Positions 1 to 6,214 of a DNA stretch of 10,910 nucleotides are shown here, in pieces. Position numbers and translations under genes: made by a program. The stretch is from an uncultured Collinsella sp. (lineage in GTDB: Bacteria; Actinomycetota; Coriobacteriia; Coriobacteriales; Coriobacteriaceae): the NCBI GenBank assembly GCA_900550205.1, contig URRJ01000060.1, forward strand, positions 1-10,910. The letters are read 5' to 3'. Below the pieces are notes generated by a model, which saw only the letters and a list, made by a program, of their open reading frames with translations, searched no databases and was not told the DNA's origin. The number at the start of each line of letters is the position of its first letter. The stretch's first letter is position 1.

Positions 1-1506
1 ACGGGCATCGAGTTTCTTTTGGCTGGCAAGCTCCGAGCGCACCTCGGACAGCTTGTTGCGCGCCTCGCTCTCGCGGGCACGCAGGTCCTTAAGGGCAGCG
101 CGGGCAACCTCGGTGGCTTCGCGCGCATCGACCTGGGCTTGGCGAGCCTGATCGAGTGCGCCGTCGAGCTCCTCGGCGCGGTCGCGACGGCTCTCGAGCG
201 AGGCCGTGACCTCCTCGAGCTGCTCGTCAATCTGCTCCAGGCGCGAGGCGTACATGTTGTCCTCGACCTCGGCGTTGCTCAGCGAGTCCTTCACCTTGGC
301 AAGCTCGAGCGCGGCGTTATCGGCAACGCGCTGCACATCGCGCTGCTCACGTGTGAGCTGCGAAATCTGATTGTCGAGCGCCACGCGACGCTCGTGGAGA
401 GCAGCGGCGGCAGGTCCGGCGGCGTTAACGTCCTCCTGGGCCTGCAAATGCGCGCCGGTCACTTCCTCGAGCTGGGCGCGCGCATCCTCGAGCTCCTCGA
501 CCACGCGACGACGCTGATGCTCGGAACCCGAGATCTGCCCACGCATGTCGGACAGGCGCGACACCATGTTGTGGCCCTTTTCCTCGAGCAGGCGCATGTC
601 GGAGTTAATGCGGCCAACCACATCTTGCATATGGCGGCGCTGCTCGCCCAGGTCACCCACAAACAGGCCTTTTTCCTCGAGCATGACCTGAAGCTTCTCG
701 AGCTCGCGCTCTTTCTCGCCCAGGCGGTATTGCGCAAGCTCAAGCTCGGCCGTTCCCTCTTTGGAGCGGCTCTCCAGGTCGTTCCACTGTGACTGCAGCG
801 AACGCAGCTCGTCAACGGCCAGCACCTGCGTAAGCTCGTTTGCGCGCGAGGACAGCTCCTTGTACTTGCGCGCGCGATCGACCTGACGCTCCAGCGGACG
901 CAGCTGGCGGGCGATTTCCTTATTGATGTCGCGGGCACGGGTCAGGTGCTCGTCCATCGACTTGATCTTTTTAAGCGCACGCTCCTTGCGACGCTTGTGC
1001 TTGGAGATACCGGCGGCTTCCTCGATGAGGGCGCGGCGCTCCTCGGGGCGGCTCTGCAAAATGGCGTCGAGCTTGCCCTGACTGATGATGGAATGCGTAT
1101 CCTTGCCCAGGCCCGAATCGTGCAGGATGTCCTGAATGTCCATCAAGCGGCACGGACTCGAGTTAATGAGGTACTCGCTCTCGCCCGAGCGATACATGCG
1201 ACGGGTGATGGCGACTTCGTCAAAGTCGACAGGCAGCATATGGTCCGAGTTATCGAGCACCAACGTGACCTCGGCCACACCCACCGGCTTGCGCGCCGAC
1301 GAGCCCGAGAAGATGACATCCTCCATGGCCTGACCGCGCAGCTGCTTGGCGCTCTGCTCGCCCAGGACCCAGCGGATGGCGTCGCTGACGTTGGACTTGC
1401 CCGAGCCGTTGGGACCGACGATTACGGTCAGGCCCGGCTCAAATGACATATGGGCGCGGTCGGCAAACGACTTGAACCCTTTGAGCGTGAGGGACTTGAG
1501 ATACAC
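1..1506 (-). CDS. smc: Chromosome segregation ATPase SMC, N-terminal 502 codons (cut by window edge)
   Basis: SMC is the ATPase of the bacterial condensin complex (with ScpA/ScpB), which organises and helps separate chromosomes. The frame is open with no stop from a GTG at 1506 to the window edge. The start reads VYLKSLTLKGFKSFADR, the normal SMC beginning. Walker A GPNGSGKS is at residues 31-38 and the Q-loop region WVLGEQS at 46-52. The stretches TRRMYRSGESEYLIN and KDTHSIISQGKLDAIL are typical of the SMC head. From about residue 165 the protein is Glu/Leu/Arg/Gln-rich coiled coil up to the edge. The hinge, second coil, signature motif and Walker B would lie outside the window. GTG is chosen because GAGG lies 4 nt upstream and no earlier start fits: the rnc stop is only 10 nt upstream. 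It is the last visible gene of the train. Identification is very secure. Confidence 0.97.
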   Translation of the reverse strand, partial: MYLKSLTLKGFKSFADRAHMSFEPGLTVIVGPNGSGKSNVSDAIRWVLGEQSAKQLRGQAMEDVIFSGSSARKPVGVAEVTLVLDNSDHMLPVDFDEVAITRRMYRSGESEYLINSSPCRLMDIQDILHDSGLGKDTHSIISQGKLDAILQSRPEERRALIEEAAGISKHKRRKERALKKIKSMDEHLTRARDINKEIARQLRPLERQVDRARKYKELSSRANELTQVLAVDELRSLQSQWNDLESRSKEGTAELELAQYRLGEKERELEKLQVMLEEKGLFVGDLGEQRRHMQDVVGRINSDMRLLEEKGHNMVSRLSDMRGQISGSEHQRRRVVEELEDARAQLEEVTGAHLQAQEDVNAAGPAAAALHERRVALDNQISQLTREQRDVQRVADNAALELAKVKDSLSNAEVEDNMYASRLEQIDEQLEEVTASLESRRDRAEELDGALDQARQAQVDAREATEVARAALKDLRARESEARNKLSEVRSELASQKKLDAR

Positions 1507-1516
1507 GGTTCCTCGC

Positions 1517-2242
1517 TTAAACAGGCTTCTTGTTGAGAATCACGCCATTGGTGGTGTAACCCATACGGTCGAGCGCCTCGAGCGCGGCGGCTCCCTCGGC
1601 TTCCTTCTTAGAGGAACCGGTGCCGCGACCCTGACGAATGCCATCGATCAACACCACGGCGGTAAAGGTGGGCGCATGCGCCGGACCCTCGGATCCGATC
1701 AGCTTATACGCCGGAGGCTCGTGGCCGTCGGCCTGCACGCACTCCTGCAAAAACGACTTGGGGTTCGCAGGGTGTTCGGCACGCTCGGTAGCCAGGTGCG
1801 GCTTAAGCGTGCGGTGAATAAACTCCGCCGCGGCATCCCAACCAGCATCCAGGTACAGCGCGCCCACGAGCGACTCATAGACGTTCTCGAGCGCCGAATG
1901 CAGGCCGCGTGCGCCCGTACCGGTCTCGGAGGCACCAAAGATGATGATGTCGTCGATACCCAGCTCGTGGGACACTTCAGACAACGTGGCGCCCGAGACG
2001 AGCGACACCTTCAAGCGGGTGAGCTTGCCCTCGTCAAACTCGGGATAGGACTCAAAGAGCGAACGGGCGACGACGGCACCCAAAATGGAATCGCCCAAAA
2101 ACTCCAAGCGCTCGTAACTTGCCGAGACTGGCTGGCCTTCGACAGCCGAAGGATGCGTGAGGGCGGCGCGCAGCAGCACCTTGTCATTGAACTCGTGGCC
2201 CAGAATCTCCTGGGCGCGCGTAAGTCGTTCGGATAAAGCCAA
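1517..2242 (-). CDS. rnc: Ribonuclease III
   Basis: RNase III cleaves double-stranded RNA and matures rRNA precursors. The 241-aa product has the usual length and two domains. The endonuclease domain (about 1-150) carries the signature ERLEFLGDS at 44-52, with E44, E47 and D51 as metal/catalytic residues, and the second acidic helix ENVYESLVGALYLD at 119-132 with E123. The dsRNA-binding domain (about 160-230) has NPKSFLQE and GTGSSKKEAEGAAA. One oddity: the position that is Asp in most homologues (E. coli D114) is Asn120 here, codon AAC. The start is TTG at 2242. It is forced, because an in-frame TAA (the acpP stop) lies one codon upstream and no ATG occurs before the catalytic motif. An ideal AAGGAGG inside the end of acpP sits 8 nt upstream. 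It follows acpP and precedes smc, as in Bacillus. Confidence 0.97.
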   Translation of the reverse strand: MALSERLTRAQEILGHEFNDKVLLRAALTHPSAVEGQPVSASYERLEFLGDSILGAVVARSLFESYPEFDEGKLTRLKVSLVSGATLSEVSHELGIDDIIIFGASETGTGARGLHSALENVYESLVGALYLDAGWDAAAEFIHRTLKPHLATERAEHPANPKSFLQECVQADGHEPPAYKLIGSEGPAHAPTFTAVVLIDGIRQGRGTGSSKKEAEGAAALEALDRMGYTTNGVILNKKPV

Positions 2243-2245
2243 GAC

Positions 2246-2488
2246 TTAGGCCTCCTTGGCAGCTTCGATGGCGTCGACGGCGTCGGCGACAGAGTTGAGC
2301 GAGAGCAGGGTCTCATCATCGATCTCGAGGTCGAACTCGTCCTCGATAGCCGTAACCAGCTGCAGGCGCTCGAGCGAGTTGGCATCGAGGTCGTCAAAGG
2401 TGGTCTCATCGCTAATTTCGGCAACATCGACGCCCAGAACGTCAGCAGTGACCTCGGCGATCTTGTCGAAGATTTCGGAGCGATCCAT
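2246..2488 (-). CDS. acpP: Acyl carrier protein
   Basis: ACP carries growing acyl chains on a 4'-phosphopantetheine arm in type II fatty-acid synthesis and supplies acyl chains to PlsX. The product has 80 aa, the normal size. It is strongly acidic and shows the four-helix ACP pattern, including the helix-II stretch SLERLQLVTAIEDEF after the prosthetic-group site. The modified serine should be Ser38. The usual Asp-Ser-Leu is Asn-Ser-Leu here (N37, codon AAC). The ATG at 2488 is chosen because GAGAGGAAG lies just upstream and the protein then begins MDRSEIFDKI, as ACPs do. A longer in-frame extension to 2578 has no ACP-like residues and would run through the upstream palindrome. The gene lies 114 bp after plsX and 3 nt before the rnc start, in the same frame as rnc. 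Confidence 0.95.
   Translation of the reverse strand: MDRSEIFDKIAEVTADVLGVDVAEISDETTFDDLDANSLERLQLVTAIEDEFDLEIDDETLLSLNSVADAVDAIEAAKEA
2251..2257 (-). promoter_or_regulatory. Shine-Dalgarno of rnc, embedded in the 3' end of acpP
   Basis: AAGGAGG on the minus strand, 8 nt before the TTG of rnc. It forms the Lys-Glu codons near the end of acpP (…AAG GAG GCC TAA). It decides the TTG start and implies that acpP and rnc are translationally linked. Confidence 0.85.
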
Positions 2489-2524
2489 AGCGCTTCCTCT
2501 CATAGTGCATGAATACCAAAAGAA

Positions 2525-2546
2525 TGGTACCGCCCGGGCGGTACCA
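2525..2546 (-). terminator. Perfect 22-bp palindrome between plsX and acpP: terminator/attenuator or operator
   Basis: The arms TGGTACCGC and GCGGTACCA flank a central CCGG, and the whole 22 bp is its own reverse complement. On the minus strand it can form a 9-bp G+C-rich stem with a 4-nt loop, followed by TTCTTTTGG, which resembles an intrinsic terminator. No T-run follows on the plus strand. It sits 37 nt upstream of the acpP start. The perfect dyad symmetry also suits a dimeric regulator's operator. The sequence does not tell these apart. Confidence 0.55.
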
Positions 2547-2602
2547 AGACACGGTTCTGATTCTACCCCACGACGCACGCCCCGAGGCGCATAACGCCGC
2601 CG

Positions 2603-3622
2603 TTATAAAACGATGCCATCCATGGAGTTGGCGACGTTCTCGACCAGTCCGGCACGTACGGCCTCAGCCGCGGCGAGCGTGCCGTTTTTGACGGCCTCGA
2701 CCGACGTGGCGCCGTGGCCGATCAAGACCACACCGCGCAGGCCCAACAGGATGGCGCCGCCCTTGGCATCGCCAGAGAGCTTGGCCTTAATCTCGCGCAT
2801 CTGCTTTTTGATGAGCAGCGCGGCGATCTTGGTGCCGAGCGAGGACATAAAGGCGCCCTTAAGCTCCTGCAGCAAAAACTTGGCAGCGCCCTCGGTAGCC
2901 TTGAGCGCGATATTACCCGACATGCCGTCGGCAACAACGACATCGAAATTGCCCGAGGTGAGGTCGGTACCTTCGCAGTTGCCAACAAAACCCGGAACTG
3001 CGGCCTTCATAGCGGGGAAACAGGCCTTGGTAAAGTTGGAACCCTTCTCGTCCTCGGTGCCATTGGCGAGCAGGCCCACGCGGGGATGTTCAATGCCCAA
3101 GACGACGCGCGCATAGGCGCTGCCCATCTGCGCAAAGCGCACCATATCGTCAACCTCGACATCGGGATTGGCACCCATGTCGCACAGCACCGTCAGACCG
3201 CCGGCACGATTGGGCAACGCATTGGTCAGGCACGGACGCACCGGCTGCTTCTTGCCTTCAGCCATATATCGAAACGGCGTGACGTAGGCGGTCGCGGCAG
3301 CTGTCATAGCGCCGGTAGAGCCGGCGGAGAAGAACGCATCCGCGTTGCCCTTCTTAATGGCGCGGCAAGAAAGCACGATCGACGACTTACGCTTGGTCAT
3401 CACGGCGCGAATGGGATCGTCATCCATGGCGATAACGTCGGGTGCCTCCAGGGCCTCGACGCGCGCATGGGAGGCGGCGAAGGGATTGACGATTTCGGCG
3501 GGACCGGCAGCCAGGACCTCAATATCGGGATCGGCTGCCAGGGCAGCCTCAATACCGTCGAGGACAACCTGCGGCTTCTCGTCTCCACCCACAACGTCTA
3601 CACAAACGCGAACGTTACTCAT
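2603..3622 (-). CDS. plsX: Phosphate acyltransferase PlsX
   Basis: PlsX converts acyl-ACP plus phosphate to acyl-phosphate, the donor for PlsY in the first step of phospholipid synthesis. It is a peripheral membrane enzyme. The 339-aa product matches the family length of about 330-350. Family landmarks in order are VCVDVVGGD (usually VDAMGGD), SAGSTGAM (usually SAGNTGA), ALPNRAGG, CDMGAN, GLLANGTEDEKGS (usually GLLNIGEE.KG), DVVVADGMSGNIALKATEG and GAILLGLRGVVLIGHGATS. Several motifs are therefore substituted, but the order and spacing are intact. The second ATG (3622) is preferred over the one at 3628, because AAGGAG sits 7 nt before 3622 but only 1 nt before 3628. It follows rpmF, as in many bacteria, and precedes acpP. 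A hairpin with a T-run ends only 16 nt upstream of the start. Confidence 0.95.
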   Translation of the reverse strand: MSNVRVCVDVVGGDEKPQVVLDGIEAALAADPDIEVLAAGPAEIVNPFAASHARVEALEAPDVIAMDDDPIRAVMTKRKSSIVLSCRAIKKGNADAFFSAGSTGAMTAAATAYVTPFRYMAEGKKQPVRPCLTNALPNRAGGLTVLCDMGANPDVEVDDMVRFAQMGSAYARVVLGIEHPRVGLLANGTEDEKGSNFTKACFPAMKAAVPGFVGNCEGTDLTSGNFDVVVADGMSGNIALKATEGAAKFLLQELKGAFMSSLGTKIAALLIKKQMREIKAKLSGDAKGGAILLGLRGVVLIGHGATSVEAVKNGTLAAAEAVRAGLVENVANSMDGIVL

Positions 3623-3638
3623 ATACATGCTCCTTATA

Positions 3639-3669
3639 CAAAAATGGCCGACTCAATGAGCCGGCCATT
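3639..3669 (-). terminator. Intrinsic terminator/attenuator between rpmF and plsX
   Basis: On the minus strand, arms AATGGCCG and CGGCCATT enclose a further CTC/GAG pairing joined by a G·T step, giving a stem of about 12 bp with a 3-nt ATT loop. A run of five T follows (positions 3644-3640). This is a textbook intrinsic terminator for transcripts leaving rpmF. Because the run ends 17 nt before the plsX ATG, with no room for a separate promoter, plsX is probably expressed by partial read-through. Confidence 0.75.
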
Positions 3670-3709
3670 GTGGTTCCAGTTGGAACGGCATCGTATCCAG
3701 AGTATACCG

Positions 3710-3889
3710 TTACTCGGTAACGATAACCTCGCGGTCCTTGTAGAAACCGCAGCTAGGGCACACGTGGTGCGGGAGCTTGACAGCACCGCAACGGGGGCAC
3801 GTGGACTGAGCCGCAGCCGAGATCTTCATGTTGGCGGAACGGCGGGTGTGAGTGCGGATACGACCCTGCTTTTGTTTAGGTACGGGCAT
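3710..3889 (-). CDS. rpmF: 50S ribosomal protein L32 (zinc-ribbon form)
   Basis: L32 is a small protein of the large ribosomal subunit. The 59-aa product begins MPVPKQKQGRIRTHTRRSAN, close to the L32 consensus, and is highly basic in the N-terminal half. A zinc ribbon is formed by C31-x2-C34 and C44-x2-C47 (CPRC … CPSC), so this is the C+ zinc-binding form. The start ATG has AAGGAAGG about 5 nt upstream. It lies directly after a DUF177/YceD gene and before plsX, the conserved yceD-rpmF-plsX order known from E. coli. A terminator-like hairpin follows 40 nt after the stop. Confidence 0.97.
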   Translation of the reverse strand: MPVPKQKQGRIRTHTRRSANMKISAAAQSTCPRCGAVKLPHHVCPSCGFYKDREVIVTE

Positions 3890-3953
3890 AGTGACCTTCC
3901 TTATGAACTATCCAGTGTGGCGATTACGCGCAAGTAGCGATACTACCACAGTT

Positions 3954-4508
3954 TTACTCGTCAAGCTTGAGATTCTTCAATGCTGCAAATGGATTTTCCG
4001 TGGCTTCGGCCCATTCGGCCTCGGCTTGGGCAGCACAATCGCATTGCTCCACGTTGAGATTGGCGCCGCAGACGGGACAAAGACCGCGACAATCGGGCTT
4101 GCAGAGCACCACAAACGGCGTGTCCATGACAACGGCATCGTTGATGGGCTCGCCCAGATCGACAACGCGATCCTCGCCCAGGAGCTCGTAGCCGTCTTCA
4201 TAGGCCTCGGGGTCCTCGGGCTCATGGAAGAGATAGAACTCCTCGATCTCGCCGGCAATGTCAAACGAGGCAGGCTCCAGGCAACGGTCGCACTCGCCGG
4301 TGGCGTGCGCGCGAACCATGCCAGTAAGCAGAACACCGGTGCCGGCATTGGTAAAGACCACGTCGTAGTCGATACCGTCCTGCAGCTGGTACTCCTTCTC
4401 GCCCACCGTGTAGGCGGCGACATCGACCTTGCCGGTCAGCGGATACGAGTCTCCGGGAAACTCGAGCTGCTCGGAAAGATCGACGGTAACGCTCGGGAAC
4501 TCAGCCAT
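3954..4508 (-). CDS. YceD/DUF177 family protein (23S rRNA accumulation)
   Basis: DUF177 proteins (YceD in E. coli) are linked to 23S rRNA accumulation and large-subunit assembly; the molecular role is not settled. The 184-aa product shows the family pattern: CDRCLEP (C73, C76) in the middle, then C136, C140, C144 and C147 in CKPDCRGLCPVCGANLN, and a final NPFAALKNLKL. The paired cysteines suggest zinc binding. The ATG at 4508 overlaps the stop of the upstream gene as TAATG. There is no clear Shine-Dalgarno, so translation is probably coupled to that gene. A longer reading to 4559 would overlap the upstream gene and adds no family-like residues. The position next to rpmF is the classical one and supports a ribosome-related role. 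Confidence 0.93.
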   Translation of the reverse strand: MAEFPSVTVDLSEQLEFPGDSYPLTGKVDVAAYTVGEKEYQLQDGIDYDVVFTNAGTGVLLTGMVRAHATGECDRCLEPASFDIAGEIEEFYLFHEPEDPEAYEDGYELLGEDRVVDLGEPINDAVVMDTPFVVLCKPDCRGLCPVCGANLNVEQCDCAAQAEAEWAEATENPFAALKNLKLDE

Positions 4509-5005
4509 TACCACTGACCATTCTGCTGGGCGGCACCCTCGTTGAGCTGCTGGCGGCAACGGGTAACGGTGCCGGTCAGGCTCTTGAGGTTCTCCTCGAG
4601 GTGCGTAAAGACCTGCTCGGCGTAATCCTCGGCAGCATAGCGCGTCTCGCGCTCATACTGCTGGGCACGGTCGCGGATATCGTCGGCCTGCTGCTGCGCG
4701 AGGCGGACAATTTCCTGCTCACCGGCAATGGTGAGGGCCTGCTGCTGAGCGTCGGCGATGATGGAATCGGCCTGAGCGGCGGCGGAAGCCATAAGCTCCT
4801 CGCGCTCTTTGAGGATACGGCGGGACTTCTGCCATTCCTCGGGATAGCTCATGCGGATCTCATCGAGGATGTTAAAGAAGACGTCGGCATCGATGACCTT
4901 CATCTGGGCGTTCTTGCCGAACGGCGTCTTAGCCTCTTGGATGAGCCCCTCGAGCTCGTCGACAAGGCTCACAATCCTGTCGCCAGGAAAATTCTCGCCC
5001 GGCAT
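4508..5005 (-). CDS. DivIVA/SepIVA-like coiled-coil protein
   Basis: The product is a 165-aa soluble protein without signal peptide or membrane segment. Residues 10-60 form a compact N-terminal part (IVSLVDELEGLIQEAK, then DVFFNILDEIRMSYPEEW). Residues 60-125 are a long Ala/Gln/Glu-rich helix with recurring Ala-Asp-(Ser/Asp)-Ile-Ile/Arg steps, typical of coiled coils. The C-terminus has a second helical part ending LEENLKSLTGTVTRCRQQL. This layout, and the place just before a DUF177 gene and upstream of rnc-smc, match mycobacterial SepIVA, a DivIVA-domain septal and cell-elongation factor. The SepIVA resemblance is from memory and not aligned, so the role is inferred. It could be another DivIVA-like scaffold, or be named after a V-ATPase H or F0 b-subunit because of the coil alone. 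The ATG at 5005 has AAAGGAG 5 nt upstream; earlier ATGs have none. Confidence 0.8.
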   Translation of the reverse strand: MPGENFPGDRIVSLVDELEGLIQEAKTPFGKNAQMKVIDADVFFNILDEIRMSYPEEWQKSRRILKEREELMASAAAQADSIIADAQQQALTIAGEQEIVRLAQQQADDIRDRAQQYERETRYAAEDYAEQVFTHLEENLKSLTGTVTRCRQQLNEGAAQQNGQW

Positions 5006-5073
5006 CCGGTCTCCTTTCATAGGTAACATATCATCGTGCTAGTTTACCACATGCCACCTGGCAATAAAAAACG

Positions 5074-5571
5074 TCACGAAAAGCGATGTTTAAGCGCCTC
5101 GACCACATTAGCCGGCACAAACGTCGAAACATCACTACCGAGCGAGGCGATCTGGCGTACCACCGAGCTCGAAATGTAGCCATACTGCGGAGCACTCATG
5201 ACAAAGATGGACTCTAGCTCGTTATCCAAGCGGTAGTTGAGGTCGGCTTGCTGCAGCTCATACTCAAAGTCGGTCATGGCACGCAGGCCCTTGACCACGG
5301 CACCAGCACCCTGCTCGCGAGCAAAGTCTACGAGCAGGCCGGTAAAGGGCAGGACCTCGACGCCATCAATATCACCGAGTGCCTCACGGGCCAGCGCCAC
5401 GCGTTCATCGAGCGTAAAAGTGGTGCCCACGCCGTTTTTGCCCTGCGACTCGGCAACGGCCACAATCACACTGGGAAAGATGCGGCGGGCGCGGCGGATG
5501 ACGTCGATATGGCCAAACGTGATGGGATCGAAGGTGCCCGGAACGATGACGCGGTTAATGGTGTCACTCAT
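5074..5571 (-). CDS. coaD: Pantetheine-phosphate adenylyltransferase (PPAT)
   Basis: CoaD joins 4'-phosphopantetheine and ATP to dephospho-CoA, the fourth step from pantothenate to CoA, which also supplies the ACP prosthetic group. The 165-aa product has the family length. The nucleotidyltransferase motif is GTFDPITFGH (12-21), with T18-x-x-H21. Other markers are VKGLRAMTDFEYELQQADLN (93-112) and YISSSVVRQ (132-140), near the ATP-binding end. K94 stands where E. coli has Arg in RGLR; Lys is what I recall from actinobacterial CoaD. The start at 5571 has CAGGAGG 6 nt upstream and overlaps the 3' end of rsmD by 8 nt, so the two are probably co-translated. A longer in-frame reading only enters rsmD in another frame. 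Confidence 0.97.
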   Translation of the reverse strand: MSDTINRVIVPGTFDPITFGHIDVIRRARRIFPSVIVAVAESQGKNGVGTTFTLDERVALAREALGDIDGVEVLPFTGLLVDFAREQGAGAVVKGLRAMTDFEYELQQADLNYRLDNELESIFVMSAPQYGYISSSVVRQIASLGSDVSTFVPANVVEALKHRFS

Positions 5572-6214
5572 GAGCATCCTCCTGAAACTTCGTGCCGTCG
5601 CTGCCATCGGCATCGGTGGCGGTATCGTCATCCTCGCCCTCGCCGACCCAACGGAGCAGGTCGACCGAGGTGATGCCATAGCGTTTCTCGCGCACGGTTA
5701 CAAAGCCGGCAGGATGTGCACCCGCGTCGGCGGCAGCATGCTCGAACAGAGCATAGGCGCCCGGGGCGAGCAGACCCTGCTGGGCCAGGTTCTGCAGCAG
5801 CTCATCGACCGGCTTAGCACCAAAAGCATAGGGCGGGTCGAGCAAGACCAGATCGAAGGGGCCGCCCGGCACGCGGCCACGCGAAGCGCTCGCAAGGACA
5901 TCGCCCGTCACCACACGCCAACGCGCGCGATCGCGGCAGAGCGACTCGATATTCTTGGTAATGAGCCTCGCGGCATTGCGATCGATCTCGAACGTCGTGA
6001 GCGAACGGGCGCCCCGCGAGAGCATCTCGATGCCTAGGGCACCGGAGCCGCCAAAGGCATCCAATACGCGAACCTCGTCCAAATCAAAGTCGAAGGCCGA
6101 TAGGACCATGGATGCGCACGCCTCGCGCGCGCGGTCGGTCGTCGGACGCGTAACATCGCGACCGCGCGGCTCTTCGATCTTGCGACCGCGCCATTCACCG
6201 CCGATGATTCTCAT
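5564..6214 (-). CDS. rsmD: 16S rRNA (guanine966-N2)-methyltransferase RsmD
   Basis: RsmD methylates G966 of 16S rRNA using S-adenosylmethionine. The 216-aa protein starts MRIIGGEWRGR, as the family does. It carries RPTTDRAREA (23-32), the SAM-binding motif I LDAFGGSGALGIEMLSRGA (51-69) and catalytic DPPY (126-129). The last 25 or so residues are very acidic (GEGEDDD…) and go beyond the usual length of about 185-195 aa; they are probably a disordered tail. The ATG overlaps the recG stop as ATGA. AAGGAGG within the end of recG lies 10 nt upstream, so the two are translationally coupled. The rsmD-coaD pair is conserved in many bacteria. Confidence 0.96.
   Translation of the reverse strand: MRIIGGEWRGRKIEEPRGRDVTRPTTDRAREACASMVLSAFDFDLDEVRVLDAFGGSGALGIEMLSRGARSLTTFEIDRNAARLITKNIESLCRDRARWRVVTGDVLASASRGRVPGGPFDLVLLDPPYAFGAKPVDELLQNLAQQGLLAPGAYALFEHAAADAGAHPAGFVTVREKRYGITSVDLLRWVGEGEDDDTATDADGSDGTKFQEDAHE

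Noticed and set aside
19..792. Plus-strand Leu-rich frame opposite smc
   Set aside because: The Leu-rich repeats mirror Glu/Gln/Lys codons of the SMC coiled coil (CTC is the complement of GAG); no independent evidence for a gene.
2714..3937. A 407-codon plus-strand frame opposite plsX and rpmF
   Set aside because: It spans two conserved minus-strand genes and the terminator between them; the protein looks random.
5006..5073. Possible promoter and small inverted repeat (TGCCA-CC-TGGCA) between coaD and the SepIVA-like gene
   Set aside because: No -35/-10 pair with good match and spacing; the 5-bp arms leave a loop too small to fold and no T-run follows on the transcribed strand.
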